Source: Hypericibacter terrae
GTDB taxonomy: Bacteria > Pseudomonadota > Alphaproteobacteria > Dongiales > Dongiaceae
Direction of reading: 5' to 3'
Length of the DNA stretch: 64,000 bases
NCBI RefSeq assembly: GCF_008728855.1
Contig: NZ_CP042906.1
Coordinates: forward strand, 310,001-374,000
Made by a program: the position numbers and the translations under genes. The notes under the pieces were generated by a model. That model had not been told where the DNA came from. It searched no databases and worked only from the letters and a program-made list of their open reading frames with translations. Positions 43,780 through 52,869 of the stretch are shown here, piece after piece. Position 1 is the stretch's first letter; every line of letters begins with the position of its first letter.

Positions 43780-44529
43780 ATGTTCTTCAACCTCGACAGC
43801 TTGCAGATGCGCTACGAGCCCTTTCCGATCGGGCTCGCCCAGCCGCTCATGGAGCAGGGTACCTACGACCACCTCGTCGCCAGTTTCCCGCCGAAGGAGC
43901 TGTTCCTGCATATGCCGAAGTTCGGCAACAAATACGTGTTGTCGGAGAAGTTCAACCCGAAGAACTATCATGACTATGTCCGCGCCCAGCCGACCTGGCG
44001 CGAGTTCCATAGCTGGGTGAAGGGCGACGGCTTCATCCCGAGCGTGCTCGAAGCGCTGCAGAAGCGCTACATCGATCTGGGATTGGACGGCAAGCCGCTG
44101 CGGGGCCTGCGCCGGCTGCGGCGCCTCTTTCCGGGCAACCGGAAGGACATCCCGCTCAACGCGCGCTTTGAATTCTCGATGCTGTCCGCGGCCGGCGGGT
44201 TCCTGCTGCCGCACACCGACAATGCGAACAAGATCATCACGCTCGTCATTTCGATGGCGCGGCCGGGCGAATGGAACGAGGCGATCGGCGGCGGCACGGA
44301 TGTGCTGCGTCCGAAGGACAACCGGCACGCCTTCAACTATCTGAACGAGCAGGCGCAGTTTTCGGATTTCGAGCGGCTCGACAGCTACGCCTTCCGTCCA
44401 AACCAGGCGGTCCTCTTCGTGAAGACCTACAACTCCTGGCATTCGGTCAGCCCGATCACCGGCACCGACCCGGAGATCCTGCGGCGCACCCTGACGATCA
44501 ATATCGAAAAGCCGAAATGGGCCTCGTGA
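43780..44529 (+). CDS. 2-oxoglutarate/Fe(II)-dependent oxygenase (prolyl-hydroxylase fold)
   Basis: A 249-residue protein. The iron facial triad reads H145-x-D147 in LLPHTDNANK and H221 in NSWHSV, with the 2-oxoglutarate arginine at R235/R236 (RRTLTINIE). Spacing fits the 2OG-FeII_Oxy class. Related proteins hydroxylate amino acids or sugars in surface-glycan loci. The substrate is unknown. It stands alone between two minus-strand genes. Confidence 0.78.
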   Translation: MFFNLDSLQMRYEPFPIGLAQPLMEQGTYDHLVASFPPKELFLHMPKFGNKYVLSEKFNPKNYHDYVRAQPTWREFHSWVKGDGFIPSVLEALQKRYIDLGLDGKPLRGLRRLRRLFPGNRKDIPLNARFEFSMLSAAGGFLLPHTDNANKIITLVISMARPGEWNEAIGGGTDVLRPKDNRHAFNYLNEQAQFSDFERLDSYAFRPNQAVLFVKTYNSWHSVSPITGTDPEILRRTLTINIEKPKWAS

Positions 44530-44557
44530 GCCGCCGAGCTCGCTAGCGCCGCGCGGA

Positions 44558-46330
44558 TCAGCGCGAGGCCACCTTGGGCAGCGACGAGGGCGTCTCCCCG
44601 GTGACGACGCCGTCCTGAATCCGCAGGATCTTGTCGGCGACCGTCATCCAGGCCGGCTGATGCGAGATCGACAGGACGGTGATGCCGCTCTGATCGGAGA
44701 GCTCGCGCACATTGCGCACGATCTCCGCTTCGGTCTTGGGATCGAGCGCGCTCGTGGCTTCGTCCAGGATCAGCAGCTGCGGCTGATGAATGAGGGCCCG
44801 GGCCATGGCGATGCGCTGGCGCTGCCCGCCGGACAACAGCCCGCCGCGCTCGCCCACGATGTGATCCACGCCGTCGCTGAGCGCCGACACGAAGTCCCAG
44901 GCGCCGGCCTGTCTCAGGGCGCGCTCGACATCGGCCCGCGAGAAGCTGGGTTCGCCCAGCGTGATATTGGCCATGATGGAATCGTGATACAGCAGCAGTT
45001 CCTGCGGCACATAACCCACCATCATCCGCCACTTCTGAACGTCGATGGCGGACAGCGGCTCGCCGTCGATCAGGATCTGGCCCGAGGTCGGCTGGTGCAG
45101 CCCCAGAATCAGATCGACCATGGTGGTCTTGCCGGCGCCCGACGAACCGATGACCGCGGTCACTTCGCCCGCCGCAATCGTCAAGGAGGCATGATCGATG
45201 ACGCGCTTGGGGCCGAACGCCATCGACACGTCGCGAAGCTCGATGCCCTTCTTCAGGGTGGGCACCCGGCCGACCGAGGTTTCCTCGCGCGCGGCCTTGG
45301 CGTCCTCGATGGCATCGTAGATGGACCAGTAGCCGCTCTCGGCGACGCTGACCGCCTGCAGGTCCTCCTGGACCTTGCCGATCACCATCACGGTCTTCAC
45401 CAGCAGCACGGCCATCACCAGCAGCTCGGCCAGCGGAATGGTGGACAAGGTCGCGGCGAAGTAGGTGCCGACGCCGATGCAGATGAGGATGACCGGTTCC
45501 TGCAGCACCTTGCTGGCATGGCGGGCGGAGAGCTGGCGGCGCATCGACAGATGGATGGCGGCGATGTCCTTGGCGAACAGCGCCGCGAACCGCGCCTGGC
45601 GGCCCATCGCCTTCATCGGCTTCAGCCCGACCAGCACGTCGGCCAGCCGTCCGATCATGGTGGTGGTCCGCTTCGTCTGCTTGCGCGCATTGCGGCGCGA
45701 AATGACGATGAAGCGGCTCAAGGACAGCATCATGACGACGCCGATCGCGAGCGCGAAGCCCGCCAGCTTCCAGGAAAACGCCGCGGCGATGCCGAGATAG
45801 ATCGCGGCCTGGATGACATGCGCCATGAAATTGGCGACGGCGCTGTAAGCCTCGCTGGCGCGCATGGCGTCGAAGCCGATGGCATTGGCGAACCGGCCCA
45901 GCGGCTCGCGCACGAAAAAGCTCCAGCGGGCGTCGAGCAGGGCCGTGATCAGGCCCATCCTCATATTGGTGCCGACGCGCGCCACCGCATGGCTCACCTG
46001 GCGCATCGCGGCCATATGCAGGAGCGCCTTGCCGATCATGGCGACGATCAGGATGACGAGCAGGATCAGCAGATTGTGGGGCAGGCCGACCTTGTCGAGG
46101 GCGGTCATCACATACTTGCCGAGCCCGCTCTGGTTGGCGCCGGCGGGGTCGCCGGCAGCGGCGAGGAGCGGGATCAGGCTGGCGATGCCGATGCCCTCGG
46201 CGACGCCGCTCAGGAGCAGGCAGAGCAGGACGACCAGGTTGCTCAGCGGCGGCGCAGCCGCGGCAATGCGCAGGAGCTGCGGCACCCGGGACTTCTTACG
46301 CTTCAGGGCATGGTTGCGCTTTTTGGACAT
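44558..46330 (-). CDS. ABC exporter, fused membrane and ATPase domains (MsbA-like)
   Basis: A 590-residue half-transporter. Residues ~30-330 hold six predicted helices (LVVLLCLLLSGVAEGIGIASLIPLL and following). The ATPase has Walker A GSSGAGKTT, Q-loop YVPQELLLYHDS, signature LSGGQRQRI and Walker B LLILDEATSALD, with the switch histidine in SISHQPAWM. The very basic N-terminus (KKRNHALKRKKSR) is unusual. It would act as a homodimer, likely exporting a lipid or lipid-linked glycan given the neighbours. Confidence 0.9.
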   Translation of the reverse strand: MSKKRNHALKRKKSRVPQLLRIAAAAPPLSNLVVLLCLLLSGVAEGIGIASLIPLLAAAGDPAGANQSGLGKYVMTALDKVGLPHNLLILLVILIVAMIGKALLHMAAMRQVSHAVARVGTNMRMGLITALLDARWSFFVREPLGRFANAIGFDAMRASEAYSAVANFMAHVIQAAIYLGIAAAFSWKLAGFALAIGVVMMLSLSRFIVISRRNARKQTKRTTTMIGRLADVLVGLKPMKAMGRQARFAALFAKDIAAIHLSMRRQLSARHASKVLQEPVILICIGVGTYFAATLSTIPLAELLVMAVLLVKTVMVIGKVQEDLQAVSVAESGYWSIYDAIEDAKAAREETSVGRVPTLKKGIELRDVSMAFGPKRVIDHASLTIAAGEVTAVIGSSGAGKTTMVDLILGLHQPTSGQILIDGEPLSAIDVQKWRMMVGYVPQELLLYHDSIMANITLGEPSFSRADVERALRQAGAWDFVSALSDGVDHIVGERGGLLSGGQRQRIAMARALIHQPQLLILDEATSALDPKTEAEIVRNVRELSDQSGITVLSISHQPAWMTVADKILRIQDGVVTGETPSSLPKVASR

Positions 46331-46760
46331 GTCATCCTGTCGATTAGGACCGGTGATGGGGGCCCTGGGGACCCCTCGGGGGGCATCGCCGGAAGCGCCG
46401 TCGATCGGACGGCTTTCTCAACCCCTCGCCAAGGCCCGTCGGCACCGGGTCGGCGCGGCTGAAATCTGGGCGATAGTGTTACCTGAAGGCGCCCCTGACC
46501 GGCAACATTCGGGTCCCGGCCGGCATTCCGGAATTGGCCCTAAAATTAAGGAATTTCAGACCCCTGCGGCCGCCGGCCGCAGGCTTTGGGATCCGTGATG
46601 CCGAGGCGGGCGGCGGGCTTGCCGTGGGCGGGCGGGCCGAGTAAGTCTGGCGCCCGGTCCGGCCTCCCCGCCGGATTCGCCTCGCGCCCGCCGGCGACGA
46701 CGACCTTGGGCGCGCGGCCGCGACAAGTCTCGATGAATCGTCACGGAAAGGGCGTTCCTG
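46331..46760. promoter_or_regulatory. 430-bp divergent region with a strong hairpin and AT-rich island
   Basis: No gene is supported between the MsbA-like and PAP2 genes. It contains a palindrome ATTCCGGAAT (46525-46534), an AT-rich run (46541-46556, unusual for this DNA), and a 9-bp perfect stem with a 3-base loop (46563-46583). These probably form the control region for one or both divergent genes. Confidence 0.45.
46563..46583. other. Perfect 9-bp GC-rich hairpin
   Basis: CCTGCGGCC and GGCCGCAGG flank a GCC loop. It is followed by neither a T-run nor a gene end, so it is not a normal terminator. A leader structure or protein-binding site is more likely. Confidence 0.45.
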
Positions 46761-47837
46761 GTGAATTGGGAGAAGGCCGACGGCACCGCAGCCCTGGCGT
46801 CGCCGGTCGTGACGGGCAAGGCCTCCTGGCGGCGGCTGCTTCCGCCCGACATGCTGGTCGTCACCCTGGTCGTGCTCGGCTTCTTTGCCATCGCGCTCGC
46901 CATCGCCCACCGTTACGGGATCAGCTTCACCGAACCCCGCCCGGGCAAGATTCCCGGCCTCGACGCCAATTACTGGGCGCCGCCGATCTTCGCCGCGATC
47001 GCCTATCTGGTGATTCAGTTGATCGGCCGGCAGGTCGCCCGATCGAATCGCCCGTCCTGGGCCGCCTTCGGGCGGCGCATCTTCGACGACTACTACCTGC
47101 TGGCGCTCTTCATCTTCGTCATCTACGTCCATTTCAACATCAAGATGTGGATCCCGGTCGTCAATCCGGCGCTCTATGACGAGACCTATTTCGCCATCGA
47201 CCAGGCGCTGCGGCCGGTGATCGACCTGTTCGCCTGGCTGCGGGGCCTCGGCGCCCGCGTCATCCCGGCGGTCGACATCTGGTATCAGGCAGGCTTCTTC
47301 GCCGTCTTCGTGCTGTCCTACCTGACCCATTCGATCGGCAACCGGCGCTGGCATTATCACAACATGATCGGCTTGCTGCTGATCGAGATGATCGGGCCGC
47401 TGAGCTATCTGTTCGCGCCGGCTGTCGGCCCCTTCATCTACGAGCAGGGACCGAACGCGATGGCGACCAATGCGGAGCTGACGATGTACGAGGTCTATAA
47501 ACAGGTCCTCGCCGGCGGCGCCGCCTGGGTGTCGGAGCATGGCGGGCAGTATTTCGCGCAGCCGCTGGCGGCGATGCCCTCGCTCCATGTCGGCGCCACC
47601 TTCGTCATCGTCTATTATGCGGTCAAGGCGCGGCAGTGGGTGTCGCCGCTGGCGGTCCTGGCTTTCGCCTGGATCGTCATCGAATCGGTCGTCGCCCGCT
47701 GGCATTACGTGATCGACCTGCCGGTCGGCCTCCTGCTGGCGGCGATCGCCATCCTCCTCACCAATCGCCTCTGCCGGGGCCGGCAGATCGAGATCGATCG
47801 GGCCGCGGGCCTGGCCCATGCTGCCCGCGGTGGCTGA
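46761..47837 (+). CDS. PAP2-superfamily membrane enzyme, IPC-synthase/Aur1-like
   Basis: A 358-residue protein with about six to seven membrane helices. The catalytic motifs are the Aur1/PAP2_3 type: AAMPSLHVG (C2-like, S-x-H) and RWHYVIDLPVG (C3-like, H-x3-D). In this class the enzyme moves a head group such as inositol phosphate, or hydrolyses a lipid phosphate, at the periplasmic face. The start is a GTG with GGAAAGGG upstream. It overlaps the following ELM1 gene, implying a shared role in lipid or surface-glycan assembly. Confidence 0.82.
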   Translation: MNWEKADGTAALASPVVTGKASWRRLLPPDMLVVTLVVLGFFAIALAIAHRYGISFTEPRPGKIPGLDANYWAPPIFAAIAYLVIQLIGRQVARSNRPSWAAFGRRIFDDYYLLALFIFVIYVHFNIKMWIPVVNPALYDETYFAIDQALRPVIDLFAWLRGLGARVIPAVDIWYQAGFFAVFVLSYLTHSIGNRRWHYHNMIGLLLIEMIGPLSYLFAPAVGPFIYEQGPNAMATNAELTMYEVYKQVLAGGAAWVSEHGGQYFAQPLAAMPSLHVGATFVIVYYAVKARQWVSPLAVLAFAWIVIESVVARWHYVIDLPVGLLLAAIAILLTNRLCRGRQIEIDRAAGLAHAARGG

Positions 47838-49095
47838 ACGGCCGAACGACATGGATTCCAGGGTCGCCGTCACCGCAGGCGAATCGGGAACGGCCCTCGA
47901 TCGGCCGCCGAGCGTGTGGGTCTTCAAATGCCATCGCGCCGGCGATCACGCGCAGAGCATCGCCCTGGCCGACGCGCTGGGCTGGCCCTATGTCGTGAAG
48001 GAAATGAAGTTCCTGCCGCATGAGCTCTATTACGCGCTGCGGGGCAAAGGAACCTTGGCCGGAATCGACCGGCGCCGCTCGAGCCCGCTGCAGCCGCCCT
48101 GGCCCGACCTCATCATCATGGCCGGCCGCCAGAACGAGACGCCGGCCAAATGGGTGCGCGACCAGTCGGGGGGCCACACCCGCATCGTCGTGATCGGGCG
48201 CTATTGGACGCCCGCGGCGGAGCTCGATCTGGTCGTGACGCCGCCGCAATTCCGGCTGCGCGAGCATCCGCATGTGCTGGTCAACGATTTCCCGCTGCAC
48301 CAGGTGACGCGCGACAAGCTCGACGAGGCCGCCCGTGTCTGGCGGCCGCGGCTGGCGGACCTGCCGCATCCCTGGATCGCGCTGGTGGTGGGCGGTTCCA
48401 GCGGCCCCTATGTGTTCAGCCGCGAAACCGCGCGGCGCCTGGGACGGGAGGCGAGCGCCTTCGCGCGGACCCATGGCGGCTCGCTGCTGGTGACCACCAG
48501 CCCGCGCACCAGCCGCGGCGCCATGGAGGCGCTCGATCGCGCGATCGAGGTTCCGCACAAGTTCTATCGCTGGCGCCCGTCCGATCCGGAGAATCCCTAT
48601 CTGGGCTATCTGGCCCTGGCCGACCGCTTCATCGTCACCGCCGACAGCCTGTCGATGCTGGCCGAAGCCTGCGCCTCCGGCCGGCCCGTCTTCATGTTCG
48701 AGTTCGGCGGCGGCCCCGCCGCCATGCACGGGCCCCGCGCCCGCGATCCGCGCATCCGTCAATGGTGGCGCTGGTCGCAGCTCAAGGATCAGGGTCTGCT
48801 CGGGCTTCACTATGCCTTGGCTATCGGCCTGCCGCCCTGGCGGATCAACCGCAGCCGCGATATCCGGCTGGCCCAGGACCGTTTCGTCTCGCTGGATCGG
48901 GCGCGTTGGCTGGGGCAGGACGATCCGCGCCCCTGGCATCCGGCCCCCTTGCAGGATCTCGACCGTGCCGTGGCACGGGTCTATGCGCTCCTCGGTCGCT
49001 CCGGGTCGGGTGCGGATCCTGTTCACAAGGCCCGCTCGGGCCCGCATGATGCGGTCGGTCCAGCGGCCGCACCGATGCTTCCCGGCGCGCCTTAG
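47818..49095 (+). CDS. ELM1-family protein (DUF1022), first of two tandem copies
   Basis: A 425-residue cytoplasmic protein. Family markers are KCHRAGDHAQSIALADALGWPY near the start, LIIMAGRQN, VVGGSSGPYVF and the C-terminal DRFIVTADSLSMLAEACASGRPVF, which resembles a GT-B nucleotide-sugar site. Bacterial relatives are frequent near lipopolysaccharide genes; the plant ELM1 acts in mitochondrial fission. The first ATG overlaps the PAP2 gene; ATG 47851 (MDSRVAVTAG) is an equally good start. The molecular function is not established. Confidence 0.82.
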   Translation: MLPAVAERPNDMDSRVAVTAGESGTALDRPPSVWVFKCHRAGDHAQSIALADALGWPYVVKEMKFLPHELYYALRGKGTLAGIDRRRSSPLQPPWPDLIIMAGRQNETPAKWVRDQSGGHTRIVVIGRYWTPAAELDLVVTPPQFRLREHPHVLVNDFPLHQVTRDKLDEAARVWRPRLADLPHPWIALVVGGSSGPYVFSRETARRLGREASAFARTHGGSLLVTTSPRTSRGAMEALDRAIEVPHKFYRWRPSDPENPYLGYLALADRFIVTADSLSMLAEACASGRPVFMFEFGGGPAAMHGPRARDPRIRQWWRWSQLKDQGLLGLHYALAIGLPPWRINRSRDIRLAQDRFVSLDRARWLGQDDPRPWHPAPLQDLDRAVARVYALLGRSGSGADPVHKARSGPHDAVGPAAAPMLPGAP

Positions 49096-49119
49096 CCCGC
49101 CAGCCATCCGGACTCGATC

Positions 49120-50271
49120 GTGCCAGGCCCTTTATCGCCCATGCCATCGCCAGACCCCAGGACCAGCGCGTCGATGCCGGCCGGCGCTCGTCCGTCGCCC
49201 CTCGTCTGGCTGCTGATGTCCGACAAGACCGGCGACAATGCGCAGTTGCAGGTGGTCGCCGACGCGCTGCCCTGGCCGAGCCAGCCCAAGCAGATTCGGG
49301 TGCGCCCGGAGTTCGCCGACGCCAAGCCCCGGGTCGCCGCCTCGATCCATCATGTCGATCCGGCGAAGTCCGATCCGCTCGAAGCCCCCTGGCCCGATCT
49401 CGTCATCACCATCGGCCGGCGGATGTCGATGGTGGCGCTCTGGATCAAGGAACAGTCGGGAGGGCGGACCCGGATCGCCCTGATCGGGCCGCCCAAGCGC
49501 ATGCTCGACCGCTTCGACCTGGCGGTCGCCTCGGTCCAGTACCGATTGCCGCCGCAGCCCAACCTGCTGCGGATCAATTTCCCGCTGCAGCGCATCGACA
49601 TGGCCGCCATTGCCGCCGAGGCCGAGGGTTGGCGGCGTGAACTCGAACCGCTGCCGCGGCCCTTGATCGCGGTCATGGTGGGCGGACGCACCAAGGCGGT
49701 GCGCTTCGACGAGACGGTCGCGCGGCAGCTCGCCGCCGGCATCGCCGACCTCGCCGCCCGTGAAGGGGGCACGCTCGTCGTCACCACCAGCCGGCGGACG
49801 CCCGACGCGGTCATCGCCGTGCTGGAGCGCATGCTGCCGCCGGGCTCGCTGCTGCATCGCTGGAGCCCGGGCGGGGAACGCAATCCCTACCGCGCCCTCC
49901 TGGGCCTCGCCGATCGCTTCATCGTCACCAGCGACAGCATCTCGATGCTGATGGAGATCGGCCGCCTCGGCCGGCCGCTCGCGATCTATCCGCTGCCGCT
50001 TTCCGCCGGCTTCGGATCGGGATTTCTCGGCAGGCTGGCGGAGCTGTTGCCGCGGCCGATCGCGCGCCGGCTGCGCCGGGCGATCGCCGGGCTGGCCGAT
50101 CGCCTGGGGGCGATCGGGCATGACCGCGACCTGACGGCGATCCATCGCCTGATGATCAGGGAGGGGCATGCCGTCTGGTTCGGCGACCCGTTCAGGCGCG
50201 ACAACCGGCCCTTGCCCGACGAATTGGGGGCCGTGGTGGCGCGGGTCCGGGCCCTGATGGAGCGGGTCTGA
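49120..50271 (+). CDS. ELM1-family protein (DUF1022), second tandem copy
   Basis: A 383-residue paralogue of the preceding protein sharing the order of motifs: SDKTGDNAQLQVVADALPWP, WPDLVITIGRRMS, IAVMVGGRTKAVRF, VTTSRRTPDA and DRFIVTSDSISMLMEIGRLGRPL. The two copies are clearly diverged rather than a recent duplication. The GTG start at 49120 is the longest choice; ATG 49141 is as likely. A role in lipid A or exopolysaccharide biosynthesis is inferred from position only. Confidence 0.82.
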   Translation: MPGPLSPMPSPDPRTSASMPAGARPSPLVWLLMSDKTGDNAQLQVVADALPWPSQPKQIRVRPEFADAKPRVAASIHHVDPAKSDPLEAPWPDLVITIGRRMSMVALWIKEQSGGRTRIALIGPPKRMLDRFDLAVASVQYRLPPQPNLLRINFPLQRIDMAAIAAEAEGWRRELEPLPRPLIAVMVGGRTKAVRFDETVARQLAAGIADLAAREGGTLVVTTSRRTPDAVIAVLERMLPPGSLLHRWSPGGERNPYRALLGLADRFIVTSDSISMLMEIGRLGRPLAIYPLPLSAGFGSGFLGRLAELLPRPIARRLRRAIAGLADRLGAIGHDRDLTAIHRLMIREGHAVWFGDPFRRDNRPLPDELGAVVARVRALMERV

Positions 50272-50304
50272 TCCGCGCGGGGTCAGCCGCTCGCTTCAGC
50301 CAGG

Positions 50305-51852
50305 TCAGGCCAGGTTGGCGACCCGCTCGAGTTCCTTGATGCGCTGATGGACGGAGTCCGGCGTCACCGGCTCGTTGCCCTCGCGGCTGCATTCCACGGC
50401 GGCCGCGATATTGCCGAGGATCGCCGCCAGGACGTCGTTTCCGGTCGCGAAATAGGCCAGCGTCGCATAGGCCAGGAGCGCGTCGCCGGCGCCGACCGGA
50501 TCGACGATCTTGTTCGCGAAGCTGTCGAGCGCCGCCACGGTGCGCAGGTCCTCCGGCGGCCGGGTGCGATAGGTGAGAACGCCGCGGTCGCCGAGCTTGA
50601 GGATCAGCGTCTTGCAATGGGCCTGCTCGAACAGCGCCGTCGCCAGCGGACGGATCGCCGAATCCTGATCGCCCAGCGCGAAACGCGCCTCGCGCTCGTT
50701 CGGCGTGATCAGATCGAAGCCCTTGAATTCGAGGATGTTGCCCCAGCGGCTGGCGACCTGGCTGTCGGCGACGCGCATGCGCCCGGCAGGAATCGCCTCG
50801 GTGAGGCGCGGCACCGTCATGCGGTTGAAGATGCCATGGCGGAAGTCGCTGAAGCAGGTGATGTCCGCCGCGGTCTCGGCGATGTCGCGCCGGAACTCGG
50901 TCAGCACCTTGTCGGAGATCGAGCGATTGTCGACGGTGTCGATCTTCAGCAGGCGGTAATCGTGGGCGACGATGGCGTTCTTGTTGGTCGTCGGGCGCGT
51001 CGAATCGATGATGGCGCGCGTCTTGACGCCCGCCTTCTCCAGATCCTGCAGGACGAAATCCTTCAGCGCGTCGTTGCCGAGAACGGTCGAGAAGGTCACG
51101 TCCGCGCCGGCCGCGCGCAGATGCTTGGCGACGATGCCGGCGCCGCCGACATAGTCCACCTTGTTCTCATAGAGCACGCTCATGGTCGGCGTCTTGGTCA
51201 TCCCGCCGATCATGCTGCAATGGGTCAGGCTGTCGACGATGGTGTCGCCCACCACATGGACCCGGATGCCCTTGAGATTGTCCAGGGCGCTATAGAGCTC
51301 CGAGAAGCCGAAGCCTTCGCCTTCCATCATCATCATCAGCTTCTCGATGCCGATATCTGGCGGTCCGGACTCGATCAGGCGCGAGGATGAATAGACGATA
51401 TCGCCCGGCGTGAAGAGCACCTCGCCGCCGAAGCTCTCGAGCGTGCGCATCTCTTCCTGGGTCTTCGGATTGTGGCCGCCGGCATATTCGTAGCCCTTGG
51501 CATAGAAATCCGGCTGGATCAGCTTCAGATTCTCGACCGGCGTCGGGTTGGGATCGACGACGACATAGTCGACGGCCTCGAGCGCCGCCAGGTTGATCGC
51601 CCGCAGATCCTGGGGCACGAAGGGCCGATGGGCCGCCTTCAGGATGTGGGCGTCGGCGGTGATGCTGGCGACGAGGATGTCCGATTTGCTCTTGGCGTAG
51701 AGCAGATGGCGGACATGGCCCGGATGCACGACATCGAAGGTGCCGTGGCACATGATGACCCGTTTCTTGCGCGGGCGGGGGCCGATGATGGCCGCAACTT
51801 CCTGCGCCGTCTTGATCTTGTGGCTCACCAGCTTGCGGCTTTGTGGATCCAT
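50305..51852 (-). CDS. Nucleotidyltransferase-PfkB kinase fusion (HldE-like, reversed domain order)
   Basis: A 515-residue bifunctional protein. Residues ~30-165 are a cytidylyltransferase-fold domain with GTFDVVHPGHVRHL (HxGH at 43-46) and the late VYSSSRL motif. Residues ~190-505 are a PfkB sugar kinase with GGAGIVAKHL, TPNEREARF and DPVGAGD (catalytic Asp 457). E. coli HldE has the same two activities but with the kinase first. Together they would phosphorylate C1 of a heptose-7-phosphate and, after GmhB action, attach a nucleotide. It is the last gene of the six-gene operon, starting 3 bp after the epimerase stop. Confidence 0.85.
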   Translation of the reverse strand: MDPQSRKLVSHKIKTAQEVAAIIGPRPRKKRVIMCHGTFDVVHPGHVRHLLYAKSKSDILVASITADAHILKAAHRPFVPQDLRAINLAALEAVDYVVVDPNPTPVENLKLIQPDFYAKGYEYAGGHNPKTQEEMRTLESFGGEVLFTPGDIVYSSSRLIESGPPDIGIEKLMMMMEGEGFGFSELYSALDNLKGIRVHVVGDTIVDSLTHCSMIGGMTKTPTMSVLYENKVDYVGGAGIVAKHLRAAGADVTFSTVLGNDALKDFVLQDLEKAGVKTRAIIDSTRPTTNKNAIVAHDYRLLKIDTVDNRSISDKVLTEFRRDIAETAADITCFSDFRHGIFNRMTVPRLTEAIPAGRMRVADSQVASRWGNILEFKGFDLITPNEREARFALGDQDSAIRPLATALFEQAHCKTLILKLGDRGVLTYRTRPPEDLRTVAALDSFANKIVDPVGAGDALLAYATLAYFATGNDVLAAILGNIAAAVECSREGNEPVTPDSVHQRIKELERVANLA

Positions 51853-51855
51853 GGC

Positions 51856-52869
51856 TTATGCGTTCTCCCGGCCGGCCTGCTTCATGAATTTGAACCAGGT
51901 TTCCGTGGCGCTGGCGATCGACTGGGGGTCCCAGAGCGGCGCTTCGCGCCAATAGTCGATGGTGGCCACGATCCTGGCCACGCCTTCCTCGAAACTGACC
52001 GCCGGCGCCCAGCTCAGCTCGCGCTGGATCTTGCCGATGTCGGCCCAGGTCACGTCCGGCTCGCCCGGGCGCTTCGGGATGTAGGTCTTTTCCCCGCCCA
52101 GGAGCTCGATCAGGCGGTTGACCGATTGCGGATTGCCGCCGCCCAGATTCCAGAAGGTCCCCACACGGTCGGTCTCCGCCGCGGCGAGAAAGGCGCGGGC
52201 GACGTCCGTGACATAGAGGAAGTCGCGGCGCTGCGTGCCGTCGCCGACGACGGTGAAGGGCTTGCCGGCCAGCTTCTGGCGTAGGAACACGCCGAACACC
52301 GCGCCATAGGCACCCGAGGTGCGCGAACGCGTGCCATAGGCATTGAAGATGCGGACCGAATTCACCGGCAGGCCATAGACCTTGTGCCAATGGAAGCCGG
52401 CCTGTTCGCCCTGATATTTCGACAGGGCATAGGGATAGAGCGGGTTGATCGGATGATCCTCGCGCGTCGGCGTCGCTGCCAGGCCGTAGCAGGAGGAGGA
52501 CGCCGCATAGACGAACTTGGTCACGCCCGCCTGGCGGGCCGCCTCGAGCACCGCGACCGTGCCCTGGACGTTCGCCGACATGTATTCCGCCGGCCGTTCG
52601 ATCGACGGGACGATGTCGCCGATGCCGGCGAAATGGAAGACGAAGCGCGCGCCGCGGAAGGACGGATCCTCCGGCTTGATGTCGCGGATGTCGCGGGTCT
52701 CCAGCACCACGTCGCCGGAACCGGCATGCTGGGCCAGATTGGCGGCGCGGCCACCGACCATATTGTCGATCGCGTGAACGCGGAAGCCGCGCTCGACCAG
52801 CAGATCCACCATATGGCTGCCGATGAAGCCCGCCCCGCCGGTGACGACGGCCAGAGGCTTCCTGGTCAT
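51856..52869 (-). CDS. NAD-dependent sugar-nucleotide epimerase/dehydratase (extended SDR)
   Basis: A 337-residue extended SDR. NAD motif TGGAGFIGSHMVD (9-21), catalytic serine region YAASSSCYG and Y-x3-K in YPYALSKYQGE are all intact. The PRTRTSGAYGAVFGVFLRQ-like substrate loop resembles UDP-sugar 4-epimerases. Its ATG overlaps the preceding gene's stop by 4 bp (ATGA). In this operon it may epimerise the activated heptose or make another NDP-sugar. Confidence 0.85.
   Translation of the reverse strand: MTRKPLAVVTGGAGFIGSHMVDLLVERGFRVHAIDNMVGGRAANLAQHAGSGDVVLETRDIRDIKPEDPSFRGARFVFHFAGIGDIVPSIERPAEYMSANVQGTVAVLEAARQAGVTKFVYAASSSCYGLAATPTREDHPINPLYPYALSKYQGEQAGFHWHKVYGLPVNSVRIFNAYGTRSRTSGAYGAVFGVFLRQKLAGKPFTVVGDGTQRRDFLYVTDVARAFLAAAETDRVGTFWNLGGGNPQSVNRLIELLGGEKTYIPKRPGEPDVTWADIGKIQRELSWAPAVSFEEGVARIVATIDYWREAPLWDPQSIASATETWFKFMKQAGRENA

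Noticed and set aside
43481-44020. 179-codon open frame starting in the FkbM/oxygenase gap
   Set aside because: It overlaps the oxygenase, which has the complete metal triad; the frame is Arg/Ser-rich shadow.
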